Origin: Streptomyces cucumeris | GTDB lineage: Bacteria > Actinomycetota > Actinomycetes > Streptomycetales > Streptomycetaceae | Direction of reading: 5' to 3' | DNA length: 35,053 nt | Assembly (NCBI RefSeq): GCF_024295805.1 | Contig: NZ_JANCLX010000026.1 | Span: forward strand, 73,983-109,035 | Shown here: in pieces, positions 8,360-16,485 of the stretch | Layout: each line of letters opens with the position of its first letter | Position numbering within the stretch: position 1 is the first letter of the stretch | The notes under the pieces: generated by a model | Told to the model about the DNA's origin: nothing | The model's input: only the letters and a program-made list of their open reading frames with translations | Database searches by the model: none | Program-made: the position numbers and the translations under genes

Positions 8360-8391
8360 CGCCGCCACAGGCGGCGACCAGGGGCCTTTTT
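8360..8391 (+). terminator. Intrinsic-terminator-like hairpin with T tract (plus strand)
   Basis: CGCCGCC (8360-8366) and GGCGGCG (8370-8376) form a 7-bp stem with a 3-nt loop, followed 10 nt later by TTTTT (8387-8391). No plus-strand gene precedes it, so it either ends an unannotated RNA or is fortuitous. Confidence 0.35.
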
Positions 8392-8429
8392 CATGTGAAG
8401 GATTTCACGAACTTTCTTCCGAGTGACAC

Positions 8430-8456
8430 GCGGAAGCCCCCCGGACGGGCCTCCGC
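8430..8456 (-). terminator. Hairpin downstream of ppx
   Basis: GCGGAAGCCC (8430-8439) and GGGCCTCCGC (8447-8456) form a 10-bp stem with one wobble-type pair, 27 bp past the ppx stop codon at 8483. Confidence 0.55.
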
Positions 8457-8482
8457 GGCCGCTCATACGTCGTTCGTCCCGC

Positions 8483-9445
8483 TCAGGCGACGCTCCAGGC
8501 GATGCCGTCGAGGATGTCGTGTTCACTCACCACGACCTCCCGGGCGCCGGTCCGTTCCATGATCGAGAGCAGTACGAGCGCCCCGGCGGCGATCACATCG
8601 ACCCGCCCCGGGTGCATCACCGGAATCGCCGCCCGCTCGGCATGGGTGGAGGCCAGCAGCTTCGTGGTGATCTCCCGGACCCGGTCGACCGGGATCCGCG
8701 CGTGGTGGATCGCGGTGGAGTCGTACTCCGGCAGGTCCAGCGCGATCCCGGCGATGGTGGTCACCGATCCGGCGAGACCCACCAGGGTGTGCCCGCCCTC
8801 CTGAGGTCCGCAGACCCCGTCGAGCGGCACGGTCTCCCCGGCCAGGTCCAGCGCCCGGGCGGCATCGGCCCGTATCGCGGCGATCTGACCGGCCGTCGGC
8901 GGGTCCGTGACGGTGCCGCCGGAGACCAGATGGCGCTCGGTCATCCGGACACAGCCGATGTCCACACTGCGGGCGGCTCGGACCGCGGTGTCCCCGGAGA
9001 CGAACTCCGTGGAGCCACCGCCGATGTCCACCACCAGATAGGGGCCGCTCAGCCGCTCGTGCCCGGACAGCTCCTTGGTGGCGCCGGTGAAGGAGAACTC
9101 CGCCTCCTGATCGCCGGTGATCACCTCGGGCTCCACGCCCAGGATGTCCACCACGCCGTCCACGAACTCCTGGCGGTTCTCGGCGTCTCGGGAGGCGGAG
9201 GTGGCGACGAACCGGACGCGCTCGGCGCCCTGTTCCCGGATGACCCCGGCGTACTCCCGGCAGGCCGCGAAGGTGCGCTCCAGCGCCTCGGGCGCCAGCC
9301 GCCCGGTGCGGTCCACGCCCTGGCCCAGCCGGACGATGGTCATCCGGCGGTCCAGCTCGGTCAGCTCACCGGTGGCCGGATCGGCGTCGGCCACCAGCAG
9401 CCGGATGGAATTGGTGCCGCAGTCCACGGCGGCGACACGGGTCAT
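8483..9445 (-). CDS. ppx: Ppx/GppA family exopolyphosphatase
   Basis: 320-residue member of the ASKHA-fold Ppx/GppA family. These enzymes hydrolyse terminal phosphates of polyphosphate and/or pppGpp. The N-terminus carries the phosphate-binding loop VDCGTNSIRLLV, followed by GDQEAEFSF with the catalytic glutamate and the second glycine-rich loop VDIGGGSTEF. Length (~310-320) fits the short single-module actinobacterial Ppx1/Ppx2 proteins that lack the C-terminal HD domain. The ATG at 9445 overlaps the DUF501 stop codon in an ATGA arrangement, and GGAGGACGGAGT precedes it, so translation is coupled to the upstream gene. Polyphosphatase activity is likely, and guanosine pentaphosphate activity uncertain. 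Confidence 0.93.
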   Translation of the reverse strand: MTRVAAVDCGTNSIRLLVADADPATGELTELDRRMTIVRLGQGVDRTGRLAPEALERTFAACREYAGVIREQGAERVRFVATSASRDAENRQEFVDGVVDILGVEPEVITGDQEAEFSFTGATKELSGHERLSGPYLVVDIGGGSTEFVSGDTAVRAARSVDIGCVRMTERHLVSGGTVTDPPTAGQIAAIRADAARALDLAGETVPLDGVCGPQEGGHTLVGLAGSVTTIAGIALDLPEYDSTAIHHARIPVDRVREITTKLLASTHAERAAIPVMHPGRVDVIAAGALVLLSIMERTGAREVVVSEHDILDGIAWSVA

Positions 9446-10020
9446 ACTCCGTCCTCCCCCGCACCGGACGGCCCGGAGGCGCAGGCCCCGCCGGACTCCT
9501 CCGATCCGCAGGGCACGACACACGGGCCCTTGCGCCACCACTCGGGCAGCATCGCGATCGCATCGTCGCCGAGCGGATTGACCCCGGGGCCCACCGCGAG
9601 GGAGTGGCCGACCAGAACGTGCAGGCACTTCACCCGGTCCGGCATCCCGCCCGCGCTGGGGAATCCCTCCAGCACCTCGATGGCGTCGCGCCGGGCGATG
9701 TAGTCGTCATGGGCGGCGCGGTAGCCGTCGGCCAGCTCGGGATCGTCCGCCAGCCGCGCCGTCATCTCCTTCATCACACCCTCGGCCTCCAGGGTGCCGA
9801 TCGCGGAGGCCGCGCGCGGGCAGGTCAGGTAATAGAGGGTGGGGAACGGCGTACCGTCCTCCAGGCGCGGCGCGGTCTCGACGACATCGGGGTTGCCGCA
9901 GGGGCAGCGGTGGGCGACCGCGCGCAGCCCGCGCGGAACCCGGCCGAGCTGCATCTTGACCGCGGCGATGTCCGCGTCGGTGGGCGCGGTGGGCTCCGTC
10001 TGCGGAGGGGGCGTATCCAT
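9442..10020 (-). CDS. DUF501 domain protein
   Basis: 192-residue conserved actinobacterial protein of unknown function, almost always found between divIC/ftsB and ppx. The core begins with DIAAVKMQLGRVPRGLRAVA. It contains a Cys pair in HRCPCGNPDVVET, a further Cys in YYLTCPRA, and the C-terminal motif VKCLHVLVGHSLAVGPGVNP. The Cys/His content suggests possible metal binding, but no activity is established. I chose the ATG at 10020 (MDTPPPQ) because the ORF upstream of it has no family-like sequence; the RBS is weak. Its stop overlaps the ppx start by 4 nt. An Asp/Pro-rich tail follows the core. No signal peptide or membrane segment is seen. Confidence 0.88.
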   Translation of the reverse strand: MDTPPPQTEPTAPTDADIAAVKMQLGRVPRGLRAVAHRCPCGNPDVVETAPRLEDGTPFPTLYYLTCPRAASAIGTLEAEGVMKEMTARLADDPELADGYRAAHDDYIARRDAIEVLEGFPSAGGMPDRVKCLHVLVGHSLAVGPGVNPLGDDAIAMLPEWWRKGPCVVPCGSEESGGACASGPSGAGEDGV

Positions 10021-10084
10021 GAGTGGAGTGTTCTCTATCGATCGGTTTCGGACCGGGCGCGAACGGAGCGCGAACGGTGCCGTA

Positions 10085-10567
10085 TCAGCGGGGTGGGTAA
10101 GCCGCCGTCGGCGCGTCCGCCGCGTCCACGGCGTCCCAGAAGTTGGTGTACCAGGGACGTCCGGCCGCCCCCTGGTCGGTGGTGTGCTCACTGTCGGCGC
10201 TGCCGTCCACCACGCTGAAGCCGGTCTCCCCCGGCATCAGGAAGTGCAGCCGCTCCCGGGCCTGCTGCTCGGTGTAGGCCGGGTCCTGGAGCCGGACCTT
10301 CTGCTCCCGCAGCTTCTTCACGTCCTCGCGCGCCTGCTGCGCCTCACGCCGCTGGTCGGCGATCTGCGAACGCTGGGAGATGTACTGCCGCATCGGGTAG
10401 GCCAGCGCCACCACCAGTGAGCAGACCACCAGCGCGAGCAGGGCGGCCCGGCCGGTGAGCCGGCCGCGGCGGCGCCGGGTGCGCACCCGGTAGACCCGGG
10501 CGGCGGCGTGCTCGCCGAGCGCCTTGAGTCTGGTCGCGGTGGAGAACCGGTCCCGATCCGCCGGCAC
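10085..10567 (-). CDS. FtsB/DivIC-type septum formation initiator protein
   Basis: 160-residue bitopic membrane protein of the FtsB/DivIC family, which links FtsL and FtsQ in the cell-division complex. A basic N-terminus (RVRTRRRRGRLTGR) precedes one helix (LLALVVCSLVVALAYPM, about residues 43-60). Then comes a coiled coil of about 45 residues (QISQRSQIADQRREAQQ... KLREQKVRLQD) ending in the family motif DPAYTEQQARERLHFLMPGE. The C-terminal tail is variable and Asp/Ala-rich. The GTG at 10567 has GGGAGG four bases upstream. It lies between eno and DUF501 as in other streptomycetes, where divIC affects sporulation septation but is not essential. Confidence 0.9.
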   Translation of the reverse strand: MPADRDRFSTATRLKALGEHAAARVYRVRTRRRRGRLTGRAALLALVVCSLVVALAYPMRQYISQRSQIADQRREAQQAREDVKKLREQKVRLQDPAYTEQQARERLHFLMPGETGFSVVDGSADSEHTTDQGAAGRPWYTNFWDAVDAADAPTAAYPPR

Positions 10568-10603
10568 ATCGCCTCCCCGGTGATGACTTCGCTTGAGTGA
10601 CGC

Positions 10604-10640
10604 CGTCCCCGGCCACGGTACGGGACCGCGGCCGGGGACG
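10604..10640 (-). terminator. Terminator hairpin downstream of eno
   Basis: CGTCCCCGGCC (10604-10614) and GGCCGGGGACG (10630-10640) form a perfect 11-bp stem; the 15-nt loop can itself pair CGGT with ACCG. A smaller second hairpin (10680-10699) lies closer to the eno stop codon. Both lie between eno and the FtsB-like gene. Confidence 0.65.
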
Positions 10641-10710
10641 TGCGTCAGACGTGTCTGCTACTCAGGTCGAGCGCGTCCTCGCGTCCTTTCGCGGACGCGC
10701 GGAGGTGGGC

Positions 10711-11991
<1,281 letters not shown>

Positions 11992-12028
11992 GAGGTTCTC
12001 CTTCGTATGTGTCTGCGGTAGCGACACG

Positions 12029-12034
12029 AGCCTA
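12029..12034 (-). promoter_or_regulatory. Possible eno -10 element
   Basis: TAGGCT on the minus strand, about 38 bp upstream of the eno start codon, fits the Streptomyces TAnnnT consensus. The corresponding -35 position (12052-12057, GGGGTA) is a poor match, so an activator or alternative sigma factor may be needed. Confidence 0.3.
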
Positions 12035-12139
12035 ACCGGACCGGAGGGCCGTACCCCCCGTTCGCCCGTCCCGCGAGACAGGACGTGGCATAAATAGCCA
12101 GTTTTGGGTGCCGATATCTACATTTTCCGTGAACCGACG

Positions 12140-12186
12140 AGCCCCGGCCGGAACGCACCGCGGGAACGGCGCGCCCGGCCGGGGCT
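12140..12186 (-). terminator. Terminator hairpin downstream of rpfA
   Basis: AGCCCCGGCCGG (12140-12151) and CCGGCCGGGGCT (12175-12186) form a perfect 12-bp stem with a 23-nt loop, 58 bp past the rpfA stop codon. Confidence 0.7.
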
Positions 12187-12243
12187 CATGGTCGGCGTGT
12201 GGCCGCCGGGACCCGGATCCGGCCACGGTCGGCCGGACCTCGG

Positions 12244-12915
12244 TCAGCTCAGGTGGAGCCGCTGGCCCGGGTAGATCAGGTCGGCCTGCTCGACGATGTC
12301 CTTGTTCCGCTCGAAGAGCTTCTTCCAGCCGCCCTCGACATGCTCGGCCTTGGCGATCTTGCCCAGGGTGTCGCCCGGCTTGACCTTGTACTCGCCGTCG
12401 CCCTTCTTCACCGGGCCGCGGGCCTCGGAGCGGGCGGCGCGGTCGGACTCGGAGCGGGTCTCGGCCTTCGGCTGCGCGGGCTTGGGCGCCGGGGCCTTCG
12501 ACTCCTGCTGACCGGAGTCGGCGGGGGCGGACGGGGTCGGGGTGCCACCGGTGGTGAGCCCGGTGCCGCAGACGGGCCAGGCGCCCTTGCCCTGGCCGGC
12601 CAGAACCTTCTCGGCGACCTGTATCTGCTGGTCCTTGCTGGCCTTGTCGGCCGTGGGGGCGAACGAGGTACCGCCGTAGGCGGCCCAGGTGGAGCTCGAG
12701 AACTGCAGTCCGCCGTAGTAGCCGTTGCCGGTGTTGATGGACCAGTTGCCGCCGGACTCGCACTGCGCGACCTTGTCCCACTGGGCGGTGGTGGCCGCGG
12801 AGGCGGAGGTGGCCCCGATCAGCGGGGCGGCCACGGCGGCGCCCGCGAGACCGGCGAGCGCGGCGATACGGGTGGCCTTGGACGGGCGGCGGTGCTTGCC
12901 GTTGGACTTGAGCAT
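12244..12915 (-). CDS. rpfA: Secreted resuscitation-promoting factor with LysM domain
   Basis: 223-residue secreted peptidoglycan hydrolase. Residues 1-40 are a Sec signal peptide with a basic start (KSNGKHRRPSKATR) and an ASA-A cleavage site. Residues ~42-118 are the Rpf/transglycosylase-like domain: WDKVAQCESGGNWSINTGNG with the likely catalytic Glu53, then YYGGLQFSSSTWAAYGG, and the paired Cys52/Cys115-type residues. A Pro/Ala/Glu linker follows. Residues ~174-222 are a LysM peptidoglycan-binding module (YKVKPGDTLGKIAK ... PGQRLHLS). In Streptomyces RpfA promotes spore germination by cleaving cell-wall glycan. The ATG at 12915 follows GAGG by 13 nt and lies 18 nt past a ydaO-type c-di-AMP riboswitch, which should switch expression off when c-di-AMP is high. 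Confidence 0.94.
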   Translation of the reverse strand: MLKSNGKHRRPSKATRIAALAGLAGAAVAAPLIGATSASAATTAQWDKVAQCESGGNWSINTGNGYYGGLQFSSSTWAAYGGTSFAPTADKASKDQQIQVAEKVLAGQGKGAWPVCGTGLTTGGTPTPSAPADSGQQESKAPAPKPAQPKAETRSESDRAARSEARGPVKKGDGEYKVKPGDTLGKIAKAEHVEGGWKKLFERNKDIVEQADLIYPGQRLHLS

Positions 12916-12932
12916 CGTTGGTTCGTTTCCTC

Positions 12933-13115
12933 ACCGACGCCTACGAGGTGAGCTGTCGGGTTCGGGCGTGAGTTGCCCGGCCGGTCACCACCGATCGACG
13001 AATGATCGACGATCGATCACACCGGCTTCACCCCAAGCCGACGAGCCCGTTTCCACAGGCCATTCGGCACCTACCTTGGGTCCCCCGCTCCTGCCTTCGG
13101 CGCTGACGCGTCGGT
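12933..13115 (-). promoter_or_regulatory. ydaO-type cyclic-di-AMP riboswitch upstream of rpfA
   Basis: The minus strand carries the conserved blocks of the ydaO/yuaA class in correct order. GCGGGGGACCCA (13088-13077) comes first, then TTGGGGTGAAGCCGG (13036-13022). Next is GGGCAACTCACGCCCGAA, then CCCGACAGCTCACCTCGTAGGCG (12960-12938, given here as CCCGACAGCTCACC plus TCGTAGGCG). The closing stem P1 pairs ACCGACGC (13115-13108) with GCGTCGGT (12940-12933). A variable arm (GATCGATCGTCGATCATTCGTCGATC region) is extended compared with the Bacillus version. rpfA in S. coelicolor is a known ydaO target. The RBS-like GAGG lies just past P1. Confidence 0.92.
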
Positions 13116-13366
13116 TCCCCCCGACCGCCGGCAGGACTCGGCGTGACGATCGACGGTGCCCGCGGTGGCGAGCGGAACGACGGTAAGCACAGCCCCCGAG
13201 AAGGTTCAAACACCCCATTCACAGCGAGAGCTGCTGTATCTGATCTCACTCGGCCCACATCCACGCAGGTGGGGCCGGGTGAGGAGAGATCGGACAGGGG
13301 GTGCGCACCGGGAGATGTGACGAGATCTATGTCTCACCGGTGCCAGATCGGGCAATTCACCCCGAA
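13116..13366 (-). other. rpfA promoter region and 3' flank of the second Rpf-like gene
   Basis: 251 bp between the riboswitch and the next gene's stop codon. It holds the candidate rpfA promoter at 13180-13209. I see no strong terminator for the upstream Rpf-like gene, so read-through into the riboswitch is conceivable. No ORF with family features. Confidence 0.4.
13180..13209 (-). promoter_or_regulatory. Candidate rpfA promoter
   Basis: Minus strand: TTGAAC (13204-13209) and TACCGT (13180-13185) are spaced by 18 nt, a good vegetative-type match (TTGACN / TAnnnT). The predicted leader is about 255 nt and contains the whole riboswitch, which supports the call. Confidence 0.55.
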
Positions 13367-14416
13367 CTACCGCTCCTTGGCACTGAGGTCCAGCCGCTGA
13401 CCGGGGAGGATCAGATCCGGATTGTCCCCGATGAGGCTTTCGTTGCCTTTGTAGAGGCCGCGCCACCCGGTCGGCAACTGCTCGCGCCGGGCGATGTCTG
13501 AGAGGTTGTCACCGGGCCGGACGGTGTAGCCGCCGCCCGAGGCTTCCTCCTCGCGTTCCCCGCTGTCCCGTGAGGCATGCCGCCCTGAGGGCCGCGGGGC
13601 CGCCTGGTCCTCATCGGCCTCGTCCGGGTCCGCGGCACCGCGGTGGCGTCCGGTGGGCTCGGAGTCGGCGCTCTCGCCCCCGGACTCCGAGGCGTCCGGG
13701 GACTCCGGGATGCCGGAGGAGTCGGAGGACTTCGTATCCGACGGGGACGGGGAGTCCTCGTCGCCCTCGCCGTCCTCGCGGTCCTCGCGGTCCTCGCGGT
13801 CGGAGGCGGACGGGGACGGCGTCTCCCGCTCGTCCCCCTCGCCGGGCGTCCGGCGCTCGCCGGAGTCACCGGAGTCATCCGAGGGATCCGCGGAGTCCTG
13901 GGAGTCCGAGGGCTCCGTGGCGTCCGCGGAGTCGTCGCGGTCCTCCGCCGCCGAGCCGTCACGCTCGTCCTCCCCGCCGTCACCGCGCTGACCGGTGGAC
14001 GGCGGAGCGGTGTAGCCGGGGTCCACCTCGGGGGCGTCACCGCCGTCGGACAGCCCCGCGTTCACCGCGCAGCTGGGCCAGGCGTCCGGGCCGCGGTCGT
14101 CCAGGATCGACTGGGCCACGGATATCTGCTGGGAGCGGCTGGCCAGATCGGGACGCGGGGCGTAGGCGGTGCCGCCGTAGTCCTTCCACATGGACAGGGT
14201 GAGCTGGAGACCGCCGTAGAAGCCGTTGCCCTCGTTGGCGCTCCACATCCCGCCGCTCTCGCACTCGGCGACGCGGTCCCAGGTGGCGGTGGAGGCGGCC
14301 TGGGCGCCACTGGCCCCGAAGAGGGGGATGGCGAGTCCGGCACCCGTGATGCCCGCCGCGACGACGATGGCCGGAGCCTGACGGGGGCGGCGGTGTCGAC
14401 CGTTCCCGGAACGCAT
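13367..14416 (-). CDS. Secreted Rpf/transglycosylase-like protein with long acidic linker and LysM
   Basis: 349-residue paralogue of RpfA. The N-terminus is the same type of signal peptide (MRSGNGRHRRPRQAP, cleavage near residue 40). The Rpf-like domain (about 42-118) keeps WDRVAECESGGMWSANEGNG with Glu53 and FYGGLQLTLSMWKDYGG. Residues ~125-300 are a low-complexity linker dominated by Asp, Glu, Ser, Gly and Pro (for example DREDREDREDGEGDED). The C-terminal LysM module (about 303-347) reads YTVRPGDNLSDIARRE ... LILPGQRLDLS. I chose the ATG at 14416 over the ORF start at 14533 because the signal peptide begins there, with GAGAGG upstream. Unlike rpfA it has no ydaO riboswitch. Probable role: cell-wall remodelling during germination or development. 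Confidence 0.92.
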   Translation of the reverse strand: MRSGNGRHRRPRQAPAIVVAAGITGAGLAIPLFGASGAQAASTATWDRVAECESGGMWSANEGNGFYGGLQLTLSMWKDYGGTAYAPRPDLASRSQQISVAQSILDDRGPDAWPSCAVNAGLSDGGDAPEVDPGYTAPPSTGQRGDGGEDERDGSAAEDRDDSADATEPSDSQDSADPSDDSGDSGERRTPGEGDERETPSPSASDREDREDREDGEGDEDSPSPSDTKSSDSSGIPESPDASESGGESADSEPTGRHRGAADPDEADEDQAAPRPSGRHASRDSGEREEEASGGGYTVRPGDNLSDIARREQLPTGWRGLYKGNESLIGDNPDLILPGQRLDLSAKER

Positions 14417-14455
14417 GTGGTGGCCTCTCGTGTCGGCGGTTGAGTTGTCGGTTGA

Positions 14456-14484
14456 ACATAGCGACGGCACCCGATCATCACAAG
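14456..14484 (-). promoter_or_regulatory. Candidate promoter of the second Rpf-like gene
   Basis: Minus strand: TTGTGA (14479-14484), 17 nt, TATGTT (14456-14461). The -10 is close to consensus. Upstream are two direct copies of GCGTGACC 11 bp apart (within about 14500-14520), a possible activator or repressor site. The predicted leader is about 35 nt, with no room for a riboswitch. Confidence 0.55.
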
Positions 14485-14563
14485 CCGGTGTATCCCAGGT
14501 CACGCCCCGGTCACGCCGCTGATCATTCGTCACTTATGTCGTCCGCCAAGGGCCTTCGGCGCC

Positions 14564-15832
14564 TCAGCCGCCCGGGGAATTCCAGCTCACCGGAAGGGTG
14601 CGCAGCCCCCGCATGATCAGCCCGCCGCGCCAGCGCAGATCATCCGGATCCGCCGCAAGCCGGATATCGGGGATACGCCTCAGCAGGGTGCCGAGGGCGG
14701 CCTGGGCCTCCAGCCGGGCGAGCGGAGCACCCAGGCAGTAGTGGATGCCGTGGCCGTAGCCCAGGTGCTGGTTGTCGGTGCGGGTGAGGTCCAGCACATC
14801 GGGGTCCCGGAACCGCTCCGGATCGCGGTCGGCCGCGGCGAGCACCACCAGCACCGGCTCCCCCTCGGCGACGCGCTGTCCGCCGAGAGTCAGCGGCTCG
14901 GTGGCGAACCGCCAGGTGGCGATCTCCACCGGACCGTCGTAGCGGAGCAGCTCCTCGACGCCCGCGGCGAGCAGCCGCTCGTCCCCTTCTTCCAGGGCCC
15001 GCTGGAGCCGGGCGCGTTGAACCGGATGGCGCAGCAGTGCGTACATCCCGTTGCCGATCAGATTGACCGTGGTCTCGAACCCGGCGAACAAGAGGATGAA
15101 GGCCATCGCGGCGGCCTCGTTCTCGGTGAGGTGCTCCCCGTGGTCGCTGGCCCGGATCAGGCCGGAGATGAGGTCCTCGTCCTCTCTTTCCTCTCCGAGC
15201 GTCTCCCGTTTGCGGTGGATCAACTCGGCGAGATAGGCGCGGATGCGCTTCACGGCACGGGCGACACCGCCGCGCGGACCACCGCCGTGCCGGATCATGG
15301 AACCCGCCCAGTCCCGGAAGTCGTCCTGATCCTCGCGGGGCACCCCGAGCAGATCGCAGATCGCGTAGATGGGGAGGGGGAAGGCGAACTCATGGATCAG
15401 ATCGGCCTCTCCCCTTTCCTGGAACGCGTCGATGAGCTGATCGGTCAGCTCCTGGACCCGCGGGGCGAACGCGGCGACCCGGCGCGGAGTGAAGGCCTTG
15501 GACACCAGCCGTCGCAGCCGGGTGTGGTCCGGGGGATCGATATTCAGCAGATGTGTCATCAGATCGGCGCGCTGTTCACCGGGGATGCCCACCTTGCCCC
15601 GGGCATGGGCCGATTCACTGTGGGCCCTCGGGTTCTTGGAGAGGCGGGGATCGGCCAACGCCTGTCGCGCGTCGGCGTATCGGGTCACCAACCACGCCTC
15701 CACACCACTGGGCAGCGTGGTCCTGCGGACCGGGGCGTGATCGCGGAGCCAGGCGTACGCGGGGTACGGATCGGCGGCGAACTCCCAGGTGAAGAGGGTG
15801 GGCTCGGGAATGTCACGGGGCTGCTCTGGCAC
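14564..15832 (-). CDS. Cytochrome P450, CYP107-like
   Basis: 422-residue soluble class I P450, needing ferredoxin and ferredoxin reductase from elsewhere in the genome. The I-helix region AFILLFAGFETTVNL has the oxygen-activation acid/Thr. The K-helix ExxR is ELLR in VEELLRYDGP. The haem-ligand loop is LGYGHGIHYCLGAPLAR, so all canonical motifs are intact. CYP107 members often oxidise macrolides, but many are orphan. By position beside rpfA and its paralogue it resembles the S. coelicolor CYP107U1 locus, from memory. I chose the GTG at 15832 (VPEQPRDIPEPTLF) because the P450 homology starts there; the RBS is weak, and an ATG at 15919 would add 29 atypical residues. A palindrome at 15921-15945 may be an operator. 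Confidence 0.92.
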   Translation of the reverse strand: MPEQPRDIPEPTLFTWEFAADPYPAYAWLRDHAPVRRTTLPSGVEAWLVTRYADARQALADPRLSKNPRAHSESAHARGKVGIPGEQRADLMTHLLNIDPPDHTRLRRLVSKAFTPRRVAAFAPRVQELTDQLIDAFQERGEADLIHEFAFPLPIYAICDLLGVPREDQDDFRDWAGSMIRHGGGPRGGVARAVKRIRAYLAELIHRKRETLGEEREDEDLISGLIRASDHGEHLTENEAAAMAFILLFAGFETTVNLIGNGMYALLRHPVQRARLQRALEEGDERLLAAGVEELLRYDGPVEIATWRFATEPLTLGGQRVAEGEPVLVVLAAADRDPERFRDPDVLDLTRTDNQHLGYGHGIHYCLGAPLARLEAQAALGTLLRRIPDIRLAADPDDLRWRGGLIMRGLRTLPVSWNSPGG

Positions 15833-15920
15833 GCCCCGACGATACCGGCAGCCATCCCCTCCTCCACCAATACAGCCCTTATCGGTTGTACCGGTATGAA
15901 TGCGGATCAATAGAGCCATC

Positions 15921-15945
15921 AGGGTAATTCCCTAGGGGAATCCCT
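15921..15945. promoter_or_regulatory. Interrupted palindrome upstream of the CYP107-like gene
   Basis: AGGG-TA-ATTCCC-TAG-GGGAAT-CCCT: an inverted repeat of 10 bp per arm with a 2-nt bulge on one side and a 3-nt centre. It lies about 90 bp upstream of the P450 start and is a plausible operator for a dimeric regulator. No regulator gene is adjacent. Confidence 0.4.
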
Positions 15946-16357
15946 GGCTATCTCCACACTCTCTCCACGAGTCACGCGCAACCCGGGCTGATTGCCCGGA
16001 TATGAGGCGGCTACGGAGGACGTTCCTCGGATCCTGCCCAGCGCGCCCTATGACATGCCGTTACATGCGCTGACGTCGGTCAACGCGCGTAAAAAGCGCC
16101 ATGGCTGAAATGACGTCAGGCGGCCGAATGGGACTCAGGCACATGCACGGGGCCACCCGATACTGGTGATACGATCACCGCGCTTGCCAGGCGAGCCAAG
16201 GGCGCGTAAGACACACGGCGATCCGGAAATCAGCCGGGAAGGTCCCCACTCTGAGGAGCATTATGCCGCCAGTCGGGCATACGGAGCCGTTTAGGCGCAC
16301 CGTCGCCTGCACGCTGCCGTCGGCAAGACGAGTGCGATGTCCCCGGACCATGCGGGC

Positions 16358-16401
16358 ACCGTTCGGGCACTGATTCACCACCGTTCGGGCAGCGATTGAC
16401 C
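16358..16401. repeat. 22-bp tandem direct repeat upstream of cvnA
   Basis: ACCGTTCGGGCA-CTGATTCACC (16358-16379) is followed immediately by ACCGTTCGGGCA-GCGATTGACC (16380-16401); 19 of 22 positions match. The period is two helical turns, so both copies face the same side of the DNA. The array ends 84 bp before the cvnA start, consistent with an activator or repressor binding array. Confidence 0.6.
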
Positions 16402-16485
16402 GCCGCCCTGCTGCGGGTCCGGAACCATCCAGACGTGAACACCTCCCTTTCAGTCCCTGGCGGTCTAGTCGTTAAAGAGAGTCTC

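Larger units (their letters stand above)
8089..8482. other. Structured 394-bp region upstream of ndh
   Basis: No convincing ORF. It contains a Rex-like operator (8123-8138), two successive hairpins (8199-8229 with GGGAAC/GTTCCC arms; 8232-8263 with CCCGC/GCGGG arms), a plus-strand hairpin followed by T5 (8360-8391) and a minus-strand terminator for ppx (8430-8456). The ndh promoter must lie here on the minus strand, but I see no confident -35/-10 pair. A small plus-strand RNA ending at the T run is possible. Confidence 0.4.
15833..16485. promoter_or_regulatory. Divergent control region between the CYP107-like gene and the conservon
   Basis: 653 bp with no supported gene (the small minus-strand ORFs at 16175-16556 have no family features or RBS). 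It contains an interrupted palindrome (15921-15945), two TGACGTC boxes exactly 40 bp apart (16071-16077 and 16111-16117; the second is part of TGACGTCA), a GACATGC/TACATGC pair 10 bp apart (16052-16068), and a 22-bp tandem repeat (16358-16401). The base composition is noticeably less GC-rich than the flanking genes. Promoters for both directions must lie here; I cannot place them confidently. Confidence 0.5.

Noticed and set aside
8199..8391. 6C RNA, SRP RNA or RNase P RNA
   Set aside because: None of the diagnostic conserved sequences (paired C6 loops, GNAR tetraloop domain, AGAGGAAAGTCC-like core) could be found.
14741..15913. 390-codon plus-strand ORF opposite the CYP107-like gene
   Set aside because: The minus strand encodes intact P450 motifs; this ORF has none and no RBS.
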